A stretch of DNA of 64,000 bases from Hyphomonadaceae bacterium (lineage in GTDB: Bacteria > Pseudomonadota > Alphaproteobacteria > Caulobacterales > Aquidulcibacteraceae). The stretch is from contig JAEUMQ010000007.1 of NCBI GenBank assembly GCA_016791425.1, forward strand, positions 1-64,000, in the 5' to 3' direction. The notes beneath the pieces are model-generated. The model saw only the letters and a program-made list of their open reading frames with translations, was not told where the DNA came from and searched no databases. The translations under genes were made by a program, and so were the position numbers. This document shows, piece after piece, positions 7,546 to 15,664 of the stretch. The first letter of the stretch is position 1. Every line of letters begins with the position of its first letter.

Positions 7546-10398
7546 CTAATGTGCGCCGGCCCAGCTCGGCCCGCTCTTGGCTTCCACCTCGAGCGGCACG
7601 GAGAGCGGCGCCGCCGGCTCGGGCGCGGCGATCATCACACGCTTCACCAGCGCGCCAAGCGCCGCCGCTTCGCCGGCCGGCGCCTCGAAGATGAGTTCGT
7701 CGTGCACCTGCAGCAGCATCCGCCCCTTCAGGCCCGCCTTCGCGACCTCGCCCGGCAGCCGCGCCATCGCGCGCCGGATGATGTCGGCGGCCGCGCCCTG
7801 CAGCGGCGCGTTGATCGCCTGGCGTTCCGCAAACGCGCGCTCCTGCGGGTTCTTCGCCTTGATACCGGCTATCCAGCACCGCCGCCCGAAGATCGTCTTC
7901 ACATAGCCGTTGGCGCGCGCGAACGCTTTGGTCGCGTCCATATAGTCGCGGATGCCCGGGAAGCGCTCGAAATATTGCTTGATGTAGGCCGACGCCTCGC
8001 TCTGCTCGATGCCGAGATTGCGCGCGAGGCCAAACGCCGAGATCCCGTAGATGATCCCGAAATTGATCGCCTTCGCCTGCCGCCGGATGCCCGGGTCCAT
8101 GCCTTTCACCGGCACCCCGAACATCTCCGACGCGGTCATCGCATGGATGTCGAGACCGTCCGCGAACGCCTTCTTCAGCTGCGGAATGTTCGCGACATGC
8201 GCCAGCAGGCGTAGCTCGATCTGCGAATAGTCGGCCGTGACGAGCACATTGCCCTTCTCCGCGATGAACGCCTCGCGGATGCGCCGCCCTTCATCCGTCC
8301 GTACCGGGATGTTCTGCAGGTTGGGATCGTAGGAGGAAAGCCGCCCCGTCGTCGTCGCCGCAAGCGCGAAGCTCGTATGCACGCGCCCCGTCTCCGGATT
8401 GATCGCCTCCTTGAGCGCCTCGGTATAGGTGGAGCGCAGCTTCGACAATTGCCGCCAGTCGAGCACCTTCTGCGGCAGCGCGTTTCCTTGCGCCGCAAGG
8501 TCCTCCAGCACGTTGGCGTCGGTGGACCACGCGCCCGTCTTCGTCTTCGAACCGCCCTGCAGCCCCATCTCGCCGAAGAGAATGTCGCCGATCTGCTTTG
8601 GCGAGCCGATATTGAATTCCTTGCCGGCCAACGCATAGGCCTCCGCCTCGTAGGCGCTCATCCGCTGCGCGAAATCGAGCGACAGCCGCGACAGCACCGT
8701 CGGATCGACCTTGATCCCGGCCGCCTCCATGTCGGCGAGCACGCCCGGCAGCGGCCGCTCCAATGTTTCGTACACGGACAAAAGCCGCTCGCGCGCCAGC
8801 TGCGGCTTGAGCCGCGACCAGAGCCGCAGCGCAATGTCGGAATCCTCCGCCGAATAGCGCGCCGCCGCCGCCACATCCACGCGGTCGAAGGTGATCTGCC
8901 CCTTGCCGGAGCCCACCACGTCCTTGAACCCGATCGGCGTGTGCCCGAGATGCTTCTCGGAGAGCTCGCTCATGCCGTGATCATGGAGCCCGCCGCCGAG
9001 CACGTACGACACGAGCATCGCATCGTCGATCGGAGCGACGCGCACGCCCTCGCGCAGCAGCGTCTCCACCGCCGCCTTCACGTTGAAGCCGATCTTGAGC
9101 ACCGCGCGGTCTTCCATGAGCGGCTTCAGCGCCGCGATCGCCGCTTTCACGTCGATTTGCGACGGCGCCGCCCCGGCCTTGGCCGTTCCGCCGAAGAGGT
9201 CGGCGCCGCTCTCGGCATGCGGATCGATGTGCCGGAGCGGAACGTAGCACGCCTGGTTCGGCCCGAGCGCCAGCGACAGCCCCACGAGCCTGCCCATCGC
9301 CACGTCCGGCCGATCCGTGTGGCATTCGATCGCGACGCGCCCTTGCGCGCGCGCCCGCGCGATCCAGCTCTCCAGCTCCTCGATCGTCGTCACTGCCTTG
9401 TACGCGTCGAAATCGATCGGCGGGTCCTCCGCGACGGCCGCCGCGGCGCTGGCCGCGACCGGCAGCGGCGCAGCCGTCGCGCCCTCCTTCGCGAACTCCT
9501 CCCGCACGCGCTTGGAGAGCGTCCGGAACTCCATCACATCGAGGAACTTCAGCAATTCGCCCGGATCGGGATCGCGCACGGCGAACGTGTCGTACTCCTC
9601 GATGTCCGGCACGTCGTCCTTGAGCGTGACGAGCTCCTTCGAGATGCGGATCTGATCCGCATACTGAATGAGCGTCTCGCGCCGCTTCGGCTGCTTGATC
9701 TCGCCGGCCCGCGCCAGCAATTCCTCGAGCGTGCCGTAGGTGTTGATCAGCTCGGCGGCGGTCTTCTGCCCGATGCCCGGCGCGCCTGGCACATTATCGA
9801 CGCTGTCGCCCATGAGCGCCTGCACGTCGATCACCTTCTCCGGCGGCACGCCGAACTTCTCCATCACCGCATCGGGCCCGAGCGGCCGCTGCTTCATCGG
9901 ATCGTAGAGCTCGATCACGCCGTCGCAGACGAGCTGCATGAGATCCTTGTCCGAGGAAACGATCTTCACGATCGCGCCGTCGCGCGCGGCGTTGCGCGCA
10001 TAGGTGGCGATGATGTCGTCGGCCTCGTAGCCCGCGAGCTCCACCACTGGCACGCCGAACGCGCGCGTCGCCTCGCGGATGAGCGGAAATTGCGGCACGA
10101 GGTCTTCCGGCGCCGGCGGCCGCTGCGCCTTGTATTGCGGATAGAGGTCCTTGCGGAACGTGTCTTCCGAGGCGTCGAACACGACCGCGAGGTGCGTCGG
10201 CTTCTCGCCCGCCTTCATGTCCTCCAGGAACTTCCAGAGCATGTTGCAGAAGCCGGCGACCGCCCCGACCGGCAGCCCGTCCGACGCGCGCGAGAGCGGC
10301 GGCAGCGCGTGGTACGCGCGGAAAATGTAGCCCGAGCCGTCGATCAGGAAGAGCCTGACCTGCTCCTTCGCCTTCTTGGCCGATTCTGCAGCTGCCAT
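7546..10398 (-). CDS. polA: DNA polymerase I
   Basis: 950 residues, normal for PolA. Domain order: 5'-3' flap exonuclease (1-295; FLIDGSGYIFRAYHALP, GYEADDIIATYA, MGDSVDNVPGAPGIGQKTA), 3'-5' exonuclease-like domain (about 328-530), polymerase domain (about 540-950). Polymerase motifs are intact: motif A DYSQIELRLLAH, motif B RRQAKAINFGIIYGI, motif C QVHDELIFE. The proofreading site is not: where Pol I has DTET the sequence reads ECHT (358-361), and the ExoII Asp is Ala443 (NVKAA). Tyr515 and Asp519 of ExoIII remain. The enzyme should still do repair synthesis and primer removal, but proofreading is doubtful. Its start codon is followed upstream by the nucleotidyltransferase gene, 31 bp away. 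Confidence 0.96.
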   Translation of the reverse strand: MAAAESAKKAKEQVRLFLIDGSGYIFRAYHALPPLSRASDGLPVGAVAGFCNMLWKFLEDMKAGEKPTHLAVVFDASEDTFRKDLYPQYKAQRPPAPEDLVPQFPLIREATRAFGVPVVELAGYEADDIIATYARNAARDGAIVKIVSSDKDLMQLVCDGVIELYDPMKQRPLGPDAVMEKFGVPPEKVIDVQALMGDSVDNVPGAPGIGQKTAAELINTYGTLEELLARAGEIKQPKRRETLIQYADQIRISKELVTLKDDVPDIEEYDTFAVRDPDPGELLKFLDVMEFRTLSKRVREEFAKEGATAAPLPVAASAAAAVAEDPPIDFDAYKAVTTIEELESWIARARAQGRVAIECHTDRPDVAMGRLVGLSLALGPNQACYVPLRHIDPHAESGADLFGGTAKAGAAPSQIDVKAAIAALKPLMEDRAVLKIGFNVKAAVETLLREGVRVAPIDDAMLVSYVLGGGLHDHGMSELSEKHLGHTPIGFKDVVGSGKGQITFDRVDVAAAARYSAEDSDIALRLWSRLKPQLARERLLSVYETLERPLPGVLADMEAAGIKVDPTVLSRLSLDFAQRMSAYEAEAYALAGKEFNIGSPKQIGDILFGEMGLQGGSKTKTGAWSTDANVLEDLAAQGNALPQKVLDWRQLSKLRSTYTEALKEAINPETGRVHTSFALAATTTGRLSSYDPNLQNIPVRTDEGRRIREAFIAEKGNVLVTADYSQIELRLLAHVANIPQLKKAFADGLDIHAMTASEMFGVPVKGMDPGIRRQAKAINFGIIYGISAFGLARNLGIEQSEASAYIKQYFERFPGIRDYMDATKAFARANGYVKTIFGRRCWIAGIKAKNPQERAFAERQAINAPLQGAAADIIRRAMARLPGEVAKAGLKGRMLLQVHDELIFEAPAGEAAALGALVKRVMIAAPEPAAPLSVPLEVEAKSGPSWAGAH

Positions 10399-10429
10399 AG
10401 GGCCTACATAAGGCTTTCAGCCCGTCCGG

Positions 10430-11227
10430 TCAGCCCCGCACCACCTTCCGGAAGAAGGCGTCGGTCTCCTCCAGCAGCTGCTTCTCAGGCTTCGGCGCCT
10501 TGCCCTTCACCGAAAGCCCCCATTCAGCCTGCGCGCGCACATAAGCATCGAGCGCCGGAATGCGCGCGCCCTCGCCGATCTCCGAAGCGTCGCGTTTCGC
10601 GACCCGCAGCGCTTCAAGCGCCTGGAACGTCTCACGCGGCAGCGCGACGCCCCTCAGCAATCCCGGCAAATCCATCGGCGGCGCAGCATCAGGCTTTTCG
10701 CGCAGCCATGCGAGCGCGATCGCCGGCCGGATCACGTAGAAATACTTCTTCAGCTTCACCCGCTCGCGCCCCTCGATGAAGCGCGCCCATTGCGACTGCA
10801 GGAGCCCGTAATAATGGTAGGCGTCCGCGTACGTGCTCCGCCACGCCCGCGCGACGGGCGCGAGCGCGGCGAGGAAAGCCTCGTCGGCGCAATACCGGAT
10901 CGGCGAGGCGAGCCATTCGTGCACGACGCTGTTGCCGCGGATCATGAGCTTGAGCGCTTTGCCCAGGTCCCAGCCATTGAGATCGATCAGCCCCTCGATC
11001 GGCGTCTCGATCACGTCGCGCGGCGGAAAGAGGCTCAAATAGGCGTCCGCCGCGTGCACATAGAGGAACCGCACGTCATAGTCCGAATCCGGAGAATGAA
11101 AGCCCCACGCCCGGCTGCCGCTCTCCACCGCGAGCAGCATGCGCACGCCCCTCTCGCGCGCGAGCGCGTCGAGCCGCGCGACGATGTCCGCGCGCGCGTC
11201 CTCCGAAACCGGAAGATCTTCGCTCAC
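10430..11227 (-). CDS. YcgL/RlaP-type nucleotidyltransferase
   Basis: 265 residues from a GTG that overlaps the upstream stop codon (GTGA), so it is probably coupled to the PEP-mutase-family gene. The nucleotidyltransferase core is near the N-terminus: ESGSRAWGFHSPDSDYDVRF, with the GS motif and the DxD pair for metal binding. The rest (FIEGRERVKLKKYFYVIRPA, ALAWLRE) matches the COG3541 family of predicted nucleotidyltransferases, some of which occur in RNA repair loci. No RtcB or ligase gene is nearby, so the substrate is unknown. Confidence 0.78.
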   Translation of the reverse strand: MSEDLPVSEDARADIVARLDALARERGVRMLLAVESGSRAWGFHSPDSDYDVRFLYVHAADAYLSLFPPRDVIETPIEGLIDLNGWDLGKALKLMIRGNSVVHEWLASPIRYCADEAFLAALAPVARAWRSTYADAYHYYGLLQSQWARFIEGRERVKLKKYFYVIRPAIALAWLREKPDAAPPMDLPGLLRGVALPRETFQALEALRVAKRDASEIGEGARIPALDAYVRAQAEWGLSVKGKAPKPEKQLLEETDAFFRKVVRG

Positions 11228-12033
11228 GGAAAGAGCTTGTTGTAGTCGACGCTTGGCCCCGCCGCCTCCGCCAGCGCATCCCCGTCGCCGCTCTGCAGGA
11301 ATGCGGCCGCGGCCTTCTGCGCGGCCGAATACGCCGCCCGCCCGATCGCCGTCGCCGCCGACAAGCGCCGCACGCCGATCTGCTTCAGCTCCGCCAGCGC
11401 CGGCGCGCCCTTGCGCGCCATCACATTGAGCGGCAGCGCTGCTTCCCGCACCACCGTCCCGAGCAGGCCCGCATCGGTCGGCCCCGGCACGAAGAACCCG
11501 CTCGCGCCGGCTTCGCGATAGAGATTGCCGCGCCGGATCGTTTCCGCCAGCGCCGCCTCGCCCGTCGCGAGCTGCTTGAGATAGACGTCCGTGCGCGCAT
11601 TGATGAAGAGCTGCACGCCCGTGCGTTCGCCCGCCTTGCGCGCCGCCTCGATCTTCCTGCAGAGCACATCGGGCGCGAGCGTCCCGTCCTCCAGATTGAT
11701 CCCCACCGCGCCCGCGCCGATGAACGCGGCGATGTTCTCGCCGGCCTGCGCAGGATCGTCCGAATAGCCGCCCTCCACGTCCGCCGTAATCGGGATGCTC
11801 ACCACGCGCGCGATCTCCTCGATCGTCGCAATCAGCTTCGCCGTCGGCAGATGGTGCCCGTCGCCGTAACCATGCGCCCACGCGACCGCGGCGCTCGACG
11901 TCGCGATCGCCTTGGCGCCGGCATCGGCCGCGAGCTTGGCGGAGAACGCATCCCAGACGTTCGCCAGCACGAGCACGTCCGGCCCTTCATGCAGGCGATG
12001 GAAAATCGGCGCAGCTTCCGGGCGAGCAGGCAT
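11224..12033 (-). CDS. PEP mutase / isocitrate lyase family protein
   Basis: 269 residues from an ATG preceded by AAAGGAG. It shows the family barrel: VLANVWDAFSAKLAADAGAK near the start, the metal-site segment TADVEGGYSDDP, GAVGINLEDG and FINARTDVYL. The nucleophilic Cys motif KKCGH of true isocitrate and methylisocitrate lyases is missing; the gating loop is short, as in the wider phosphonomutase/oxaloacetate-decarboxylase-like subfamily. A C-C or P-C lyase/hydrolase acting on a 2-oxo acid is likely; the substrate cannot be read from sequence. Confidence 0.8.
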   Translation of the reverse strand: MPARPEAAPIFHRLHEGPDVLVLANVWDAFSAKLAADAGAKAIATSSAAVAWAHGYGDGHHLPTAKLIATIEEIARVVSIPITADVEGGYSDDPAQAGENIAAFIGAGAVGINLEDGTLAPDVLCRKIEAARKAGERTGVQLFINARTDVYLKQLATGEAALAETIRRGNLYREAGASGFFVPGPTDAGLLGTVVREAALPLNVMARKGAPALAELKQIGVRRLSAATAIGRAAYSAAQKAAAAFLQSGDGDALAEAAGPSVDYNKLFP

Positions 12034-12112
12034 GGGCGTCTCCTTTGCGCGCTCTATAGCGCTCGACGGCGCCGGGCGCCCGCCGAAATCGGACCCTATC
12101 GCGCGACGCCGC

Positions 12113-12316
12113 CTAGTGCCCGCCGCCCTCCAGCACGAATCGCCGGTCGCAATAGAGGCATTCGACGAAATTCTCTTCGCCGATCTCATAGAACACACGC
12201 GGGTGCCCGAGCGCCCCGCCGCCGCCGTCGCAGGCCACGCGCCGGGTCTTCACGTTGACGATCTCCGGCGCCGGCAGCGCGTCGGCGTCGCCGGGCGTGG
12301 TCTGATCGGTTTCCAT
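12113..12316 (-). CDS. CHCC-type zinc-finger protein
   Basis: 67 residues. The C-terminal half carries the zf-CHCC pattern: RRVACDGGGGALGHPRVFY then FVECLYCDRRFVL, giving Cys, His, Cys, Cys ligands. The family is related to the mitochondrial complex I accessory subunit NDUFS6 and is common in alphaproteobacteria as a small stand-alone protein. The first 20 residues are acidic and disordered. It diverges from the ABC ATPase gene across 81 bp. Confidence 0.85.
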   Translation of the reverse strand: METDQTTPGDADALPAPEIVNVKTRRVACDGGGGALGHPRVFYEIGEENFVECLYCDRRFVLEGGGH

Positions 12317-12397
12317 GGGCGCTCCGGTTGCTTCGTTCGCGGCCAATCCGTACCTAAGGCGCCTCCCAAGACGCAACTCCTCTTCAAGAGCGCCTGA

Positions 12398-13363
12398 ATG
12401 GCCGATACGCCGCACCCCCCAACGAACGCGCCGGACTTCGCCATCGAGGCCAGGGGCCTCGACAAGACCTACGCGGCCCGCAAGAAGGCCCCGGCGGTGA
12501 ACGCGCTGAAGGGCGTCGATCTGGCGATCCCGCGCGGTTCGTTCTTCGGACTCCTCGGCCCCAACGGCGCGGGCAAGTCGACCTTTATCAACATCCTCGG
12601 CGGCCTGGTCGTGAAGACGGGCGGCCAGGCGAGCATCTGGGGCTTCGACATCGATGCCGAACCGCGCAACGCCCGCGGCGCCATCGGCATCGTGCCGCAA
12701 GAGCTCAACATGGATCCGTTCTTCTCGCCGATGGAGAGCCTGGAGCTGCAGGCCGGCTTCTACGGCGTCCCCGCCGGCGAGCGCCGGACGAAGGAGATCC
12801 TCGAAGCCGTCGGCCTCTGGGACAAGCGCAACGCCTACGCCCGCACGCTGTCGGGCGGCATGAAGCGGCGCCTGCTCGTCGCCAAGGCGCTCGTGCACTC
12901 TCCGCCCGTGCTCGTGCTCGACGAACCGACCGCCGGCGTCGATGTGGAGCTCCGCCGCCAGCTCTGGGACTATGTGAAGCGCCTGCACGAGAGCGGCGTC
13001 ACGATCGTGCTCACCACGCACTATCTGGAAGAGGCCGAGGCGCTCTGCGACACCATCGCGATCATCAATCACGGCCAGGTCGTCGCCTGCGAGCCCACCA
13101 AGGCCCTGGTGCGCCGCATGGACCAGAAGACGCTCGTCGTCGCGCCGCAATCCGAGCTTGCCGCCGCGCCGGCGGGCTTCGAGGACGTGCAGGCTCAGCT
13201 GCGCGCCAATGGAGCGCTCGCGGTCACCTATCGCACGAGCCAGCATTCGGTGGAGGAATTGCTCGATCGCGTCCGCCGCGCCGGCGTCGCCATCAAGGAC
13301 CTCTCCATCGAGGAGCCGGACCTCGAGGACGTGTTCGTGGCGATGACCAGCGCGCAAAGCTGA
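12398..13363 (+). CDS. ABC transporter ATP-binding protein (ABC-2 type)
   Basis: 321 residues. Walker A GPNGAGKS (54-61), Q-loop IVPQELN, signature LSGGMKRRLLVAKAL, Walker B VLVLDEPTAGVD and H-loop TTHYLEEAE are all present. The C-terminal extension (about 235-321) resembles those of drug/polysaccharide exporter ATPases such as DrrA-like proteins. No permease gene is adjacent; exoD follows 21 bp downstream, so the membrane partner must be encoded elsewhere. Confidence 0.9.
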   Translation: MADTPHPPTNAPDFAIEARGLDKTYAARKKAPAVNALKGVDLAIPRGSFFGLLGPNGAGKSTFINILGGLVVKTGGQASIWGFDIDAEPRNARGAIGIVPQELNMDPFFSPMESLELQAGFYGVPAGERRTKEILEAVGLWDKRNAYARTLSGGMKRRLLVAKALVHSPPVLVLDEPTAGVDVELRRQLWDYVKRLHESGVTIVLTTHYLEEAEALCDTIAIINHGQVVACEPTKALVRRMDQKTLVVAPQSELAAAPAGFEDVQAQLRANGALAVTYRTSQHSVEELLDRVRRAGVAIKDLSIEEPDLEDVFVAMTSAQS

Positions 13364-13384
13364 AGCAACCTGACGGGTGACGAC

Positions 13385-14014
13385 ATGAGCGCGGCGATCG
13401 ATGCTCCGTCTACGGACGGCCCGAAGGTGGAGAATCTCTCCGCGCTGCTCGACCGCATCGCCGCCAGCGCCGACGATCCGGAAGACGCCGCCGACGGCCG
13501 CATCTCGATCCGCGAGATCCTCGGCCATGTCGGACGCCGTTCCTACGGTCCGCTGCTGCTGTTCATCGGGCTCTTCTCGATCTCGCCCGCGACGATCGTG
13601 CCCGGCATGACCTGGCTCTCAGCAGGGATGACGCTCGTCATCGCCGGCCAGATGGCGGTGGGGCGCAAGCATGTGTGGCTGCCGCGCAAGGCGCTCGATG
13701 CGGCGTTCGAGCCGGGCAAGGTCAAGGGCGGCGTGGAGAAGCTCCGCCCCTGGGCGCGGCGCATCGACAGCTTCCTGAAGCCGCGCCTGCGCGCGCTGGC
13801 GGCGCCGCCGCTGGTGATCCTGGTGGCGCTGCTGTGCATCCTGGCGGCGCTGATCACGTTCCCGCTCGGCTTCATCCCGTTCGCGCCGCTCGCGCCGGGG
13901 ATCGCGATCGTGCTCTTCGGCCTGGGCATGACAGCCCACGACGGGCTCCTCCTCCTCCTGGGCGCCGCCCCGGCGATCGCCGCCTTCGCCCTGGCGCTTC
14001 CGCTGCTGACCTGA
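13385..14014 (+). CDS. exoD: ExoD-family exopolysaccharide synthesis protein
   Basis: 209 residues with the ExoD pattern: a cytosolic N-terminus (about 1-55) with SIREILGHVGRRSYGPLLLF, paired hydrophobic segments around 55-90, a basic middle stretch (VEKLRPWARRIDSFLKPRL) and three C-terminal hydrophobic segments (about 139-209) with PFAPLAPGIAIVLFGLG. In Rhizobium, ExoD is needed for normal exopolysaccharide and alkaline tolerance; the biochemistry is unknown. It is probably co-transcribed with the ABC ATPase. Confidence 0.85.
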   Translation: MSAAIDAPSTDGPKVENLSALLDRIAASADDPEDAADGRISIREILGHVGRRSYGPLLLFIGLFSISPATIVPGMTWLSAGMTLVIAGQMAVGRKHVWLPRKALDAAFEPGKVKGGVEKLRPWARRIDSFLKPRLRALAAPPLVILVALLCILAALITFPLGFIPFAPLAPGIAIVLFGLGMTAHDGLLLLLGAAPAIAAFALALPLLT

Positions 14015-14114
14015 GCGCCAAGCCCCCCTCGGGGCTATCGCGCCGCAGCGGGGAGCGGTTCGGGTGGAACACATTGACGCTCCAGGCGGGCTCCCCTACA
14101 TCGCAGCGCTCAGT

Positions 14115-14199
<85 letters not shown>

Positions 14200-14382
14200 C
14201 TTTAAAATCAATGGCTTGAAGCTCTCCGGGGTTTGCGCCTCACCCCGGGACGCGCCGCCGTCCGCCCCCGCGAGCGGACACGCCAAGAAACGCTCCTTCT
14301 CCCCCGCCCCTTCATTCCCGACCGCATCGCGCGCCGCCGCACCGACCCCCGCCGCGCGGCCGCGCCGCGAGTTTGCGTACAT

Positions 14383-14396
14383 TTGATTTAGATCAA
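14383..14396. promoter_or_regulatory. FNR/FixK-type box upstream of the aromatic operon
   Basis: TTGAT-TTAG-ATCAA is an exact match to the FNR/Anr/FixK consensus TTGAT-N4-ATCAA, and one further base pair extends the dyad on each side. It lies in an AT-rich patch of a 288-bp gap (14200-14487), 91 bp before the ATG at 14488. No other gene could use it except on the minus strand, where the nearest feature is far away. Control of the downstream operon by oxygen or a related signal is inferred. Confidence 0.6.
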
Positions 14397-14487
14397 ATTG
14401 CAGGCATTATTGTTAGCACAAATAGGAGGACGAACCGCGGCTGGGGCGGCGGAATGAAACGGGCCAATCAAAGTGGGAGGGGCAATC

Positions 14488-15633
14488 ATGCTGGTGTGCG
14501 TGTCGCCGAACGGCGGGGTGGAATACGCAGGTCCCCAGCCCCTCGGCGCGATCAAGGTCGCCACGATCGACGGCGTGCACACGTTCCAGCGCGAGCCTGG
14601 CGCGACCCAATGGCGCCGCGGTCCCGCGTCGCTGCAGGGCATCCATGTCGGCGCGCTGCTCTACGAACCGGCGTCGGGCGCCCTTTTCGCCGGCGCTCAT
14701 GCGGACGGCGGCCTCTGGCGCAACAAGGACGGCGAAACCTGGGAACGCCTGTCGTTCCCGATGACCCACATCTATTCCGTGCAAGCACAGAAACGGAAGC
14801 AAGGCGTGCGCCTCTGGGTCGGAACCGAACCGGTCGGCCTCTTCTTCAGCGACGATCTCGGCGACACATGGACCGAGTGCGAAGCGTTGAAGCGCGTGCC
14901 CGAGCATGAGAACTGGACCTTCCCCTCGCCGCCGAACATCGGGCACGTAAAGGGCCTCGCCTGGCACGACAGCGATCCCGACCGGATCTACGTCATGGTC
15001 GAGCAGGGCGGCCTCTATCTCTCCAAGGACGCGGGCAAGAGCTTCACCGAGCTCAAGGGCTATCTCATCGGACATCAGGAGATGTACCGCGACGCCCATC
15101 GCATCTGCATTCCGCCCAGCAATCCAAATCTGCTCTTCTTCGCCACCGGCGACGGGCTCTGCCGCAGCTTCGACGGCGGCGAGACATGGACCTACCTCAT
15201 GCCGCGCGGGCCCGGCCGCATCGGCTATCCCGACGCGATGTTCATTGATCCGCACAATGAGAAAATGGTGGTCGTCGGCGGCCCGCGTCTCGGCCCCGAA
15301 CTCTGGTGCAAGACCGCGCACAGCGAATCCACCGTTCTCGTCAGCTACGACGGCGGCGACACCTGGGTGGACAAGGGTGCCGATCTCGGCGCGCCGGTGA
15401 AAGGCAACATCGAGGCCATGGGCTGCTACGCGACCCCGTCGGGCTCGACCTATCTGGTCGGCACGGCCACCGGACAGCTCTTCATCTCCGAAAACGCCTG
15501 CGACAGCTGGACGCTCATCGCCGACGATCTGCCGCCGATCTCGAAGGCCGGCCATTACCGCTGGTTCCTCAGCGAAAGCGAACGCCACGCCGTCGAAGCG
15601 CGCATGCGCCGTTGGTCGCAAACCGCCGCCTGA
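14488..15633 (+). CDS. Asp-box (BNR-type) beta-propeller protein
   Basis: 381 residues from the ATG preceded by GGGAGGGG; a GTG 15 bp upstream is less likely. It carries a series of Asp-box motifs: NKDGETW, SDDLGDTW, SKDAGKSF, SFDGGETW, SYDGGDTW and a degenerate SENACDSW. These mark sialidase/VPS10-like propellers. There is no signal peptide, so it should be cytosolic, unlike most sialidases. It is the first gene of an operon with a flavin monooxygenase, a Rieske oxygenase and a LigB protein; a lactonase-like or substrate-binding role is possible but unproven. Confidence 0.75.
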   Translation: MLVCVSPNGGVEYAGPQPLGAIKVATIDGVHTFQREPGATQWRRGPASLQGIHVGALLYEPASGALFAGAHADGGLWRNKDGETWERLSFPMTHIYSVQAQKRKQGVRLWVGTEPVGLFFSDDLGDTWTECEALKRVPEHENWTFPSPPNIGHVKGLAWHDSDPDRIYVMVEQGGLYLSKDAGKSFTELKGYLIGHQEMYRDAHRICIPPSNPNLLFFATGDGLCRSFDGGETWTYLMPRGPGRIGYPDAMFIDPHNEKMVVVGGPRLGPELWCKTAHSESTVLVSYDGGDTWVDKGADLGAPVKGNIEAMGCYATPSGSTYLVGTATGQLFISENACDSWTLIADDLPPISKAGHYRWFLSESERHAVEARMRRWSQTAA

Positions 15634-15664
15634 AGCCCCCTGTCCTGAGAGCTGGGAAGGAGCG

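Noticed and set aside
8377-10779. Long plus-strand open frame opposite polA
   Set aside because: Antisense shadow; polA carries all polymerase motifs on the other strand.
12317-13528. Upstream extension of the zinc-finger frame through the ABC ATPase gene on the opposite strand
   Set aside because: The extension is antisense to a well-supported ATPase; the 67-residue protein from the ATG at 12316 has the family's size.
14021-14036. AGCCCC-CCTC-GGGGCT hairpin after exoD as an intrinsic terminator
   Set aside because: No T tract follows, so it is not supported as a rho-independent terminator.
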